Assembly (NCBI GenBank): GCA_905221605.1
Contig: CAJNDS010002136.1
Location: 263,501 to 327,500 of the forward strand
DNA length: 64,000 nucleotides
Origin: Symbiodinium natans
Lineage: Eukaryota > Sar > Dinophyceae > Suessiales > Symbiodiniaceae
Reading direction: 5' to 3'
Below, in pieces: positions 58,354 to 61,300 of the stretch. Each line of letters starts with the position of its first letter. Position 1 is the stretch's first letter. A model generated the notes under the pieces. It had not been told where the DNA came from. It saw only the letters and a list, made by a program, of their open reading frames with translations, and ran no database searches. Position numbers and translations under genes: made by a program.

Positions 58354-61300
58354 GGTTTAGGCTTTAGGGCTTTAGGGCTTTAGGGCTTTAGGGCTTTAGG
58401 GCTTTAGGGCTTTAGGGCTTTAGGGCTTTAGGGCTTTAGGGCTTTAGGGCTTTAGGATTGTTGGGATTTACGGGCATGAGGGTTTAGGGGAGAGTGCGGT
58501 GAGTGGGGGCATCAGGCTACGGGCTGAGGCATCGGTTCCTCAATAACCCGAAGATACCTGAAGGCTCACAGGACTCACAACTCACGTACGTAAGCTCTAA
58601 GGTTTGCGGCGCCGGGGCTCCAAGCGTTTGCACACAAGCCTTTAACTCGGAGTTCTGCGCAGCTGAGATACGGTAGCTCTTGGGCGGGGGGGGGGGGGTT
58701 GGGGGTGCAGGATCATGTGCTGCGTTGACAACGAGGCGTGTGCGCTTTCGGGTTGAGGTTTTATAAAGCTTTGGGGGGCTGAATGCTGGTGATCGTGATA
58801 ATGGTTATTGGATACTTCTGGGTCATCCATGGCTCAAGCAATCCACCACCTACCCGCTCTCCAACGCCCTCCGATTACCAAGGCATCCCAAAACTGCGGA
58901 TGTTCCCTCAACCCTCAACTCGGCACCTGAAAACATGCAAGAACCATACTTGTATCTTAAATAACAAGGGTTGCAGCCCGGCACACATCCTGCAAGTAGG
59001 TGGTGCCCTGATTGCCTTTGAGAGTGACGAAGCCTGTCATGGAGATGGGCTTGGGGGCGTTTGACATGTTCAAGGTCTAGGGCAACACTCCGACTCAGGG
59101 TTTAGGGTTTAGGTTTAGGGCTCCTAAACGAAAATCCGATACACCTTGCAATTGCGATTTCAGGTTTCAGGGTGATGGGAGGTCCATTGCTCTGGGCTTG
59201 AGAAGCCTTTCGCTTCTAACTAGCCTTCTGAACGTTCACATAAACCTCAACCTACGCCCGCCCCAAAGAACTCGTAACCTATACTAGTTCATGGTTGGGA
59301 CAATATCTAAAAATTGCATGTTTATTCCTTATTGGGTTTAAGTACCCTTAAAAATGTAAAATGTTATCCAACTATGACAAAGCATACATCCTTAGTGAAC
59401 CCCAAACATCCCTCATTGGACTCTGCAAAAAACGCGCCCCGAAATCCCTGCACGCCCAGCACAAACAACCTAAACCTGAAAACCCTAAACCCCAAATCCC
59501 TAAACCCCTAACCCTAAACCCTGAAGCCCAAACCCTAAACCCTAAACCCCAAAGCCCCAAAGCCCCAAAGCCCCAAAACCCCAAAACCCCAAACCCCTAA
59601 ACCCTACACCTTAAACCCTAAACCCCGAAACCCCTAACCCCTAAACCCCTGAACCCCTAAACCCCAAAACCCTAAACCCCTAAACCCCAAAACCCCTAAC
59701 CCTGAACCCTAAACCCTAAACCCCAAAACCCCAAAACCCCTAAACCCCTAACCCTAAACCCTAAACCCTGAACCCTGAACCCTAAACCCTAAACCCTAAA
59801 CCCTGAACCCTAAACCCTATACCCTAAACCCTAAACCCTAAACCCTATACCCTAAACCCTAAACCCTAAACCCTAACAAACGAGGGCACCTTGCTTCCCG
59901 GAGGCCACTGCTTTCACCTCAGGATCCGCGGCTCGCCATGCACAAAGTCACTAGAAGGACATCTTCAACACACACAACCTTGGGGTTTAGGGTTTAGGGT
60001 TTAGGGTTTAGGGTTTAGGGGTTTAGGGGTTTAGGGGTTTAGGGGTTTAAGGGTTTGGGGGTTTAGGGTTTAGGGTAGCTATTGTAATGTTCCCCCTTAT
60101 ACTAACAGTCCTTATTGGAGTACTAGAACCCCGATTAAGGACTGTTAGTATAAGGGGAAACATCTCAAAGCAGAGCTTCCAGCGGCTGGTTGCAGCGCGC
60201 TATACACGCTTTAGGGTTTAGGTTTAAGTTGAATAATCCATATAATGCTTAACATATCCCCAAAAGTCGGTGTCGTCAGGCGGGTTTTTTGTCAGGTCTT
60301 GTGGCCGGAAATCTGGGTTCTCTCTGCGGTCTTGTGGCCGGAAATCTGGGTTCTGTCTGCGGTCTTGTGGCCGGAAATCTGGGTTCTGTCTAAGTAGAAT
60401 CTTGGATGTACTCATCTGAAATCTGGGATTTGTCTGCGGTTTATTACATTAAAAACTTGGTTCAGATCGCTGAAAACCAGGATCCGCCCTGCAAGTTTCG
60501 GGGCTTGACCTTGTCATGAATCCTGAGAAATCTTGGACTTGCTCCTAGAAATATTGGGCTTACTCAAGCCTCGTGAAGATTGTTATCGAAACTGTTTCCT
60601 GTTTTGTTCTCGATGGAGGCCAGTCTGGCGGACAAAACTGCTTGACTTAACGATGCTACTCGCATCTGACTCTCCCTCCAGCCCCTCCAGCCCCTCCAGC
60701 CCCCTGCAGCCCCCTGCAGCCCCCTCCAGCCTCCAGCTCCAGCCCCTCCAGCCCCTCCAGCCCGCGGCCCCTCCAGCCCCTCCAGCCCCTCCAGCCTCCA
60801 GCCCCTCCAGCCCCTCCAGCCCCCTTCTGCAGCGCTTCCAGCCCCTCCAGTCCAGCCCCTCACAGCCCCTCCAGCCCCTCCAGCCTCCAGCCCTCCAGCC
60901 CCTCCAGCCCCTCCAACCCAGCCCCTCCAGCCCTCCAACCCCTCCAGCTCCTCCAGCCCCTCCAGCCCCTCCAGCCCTCCAGCCCCTCCAGCCCCTCCAG
61001 CCCCTCCAGCCCCTCCAGCTCCAGCCCCTCCAGCCCTTTGACGGGTTGGGGCAGGCCAGGTCAGGACGCGGTAGTACCCGTCAGCACCCGTCAATACCCG
61101 CTCGGTACCCGGTCGGCACCCGGTCGGTACCCGGTCGGGTCGGGACCCGGTCGGTACCCGGTCGGTACCCGGTCGGGAGCTCAAAAACAGGCCCAAAACA
61201 AGGTCCCGACCAGTTACCGACCGACCAGGCACGGACCAGGTACCGACCGGGTCCTGTTAAGGGCTCGGTGGGGCCGGGACCTGGAGTTGGGGGCGGGGGG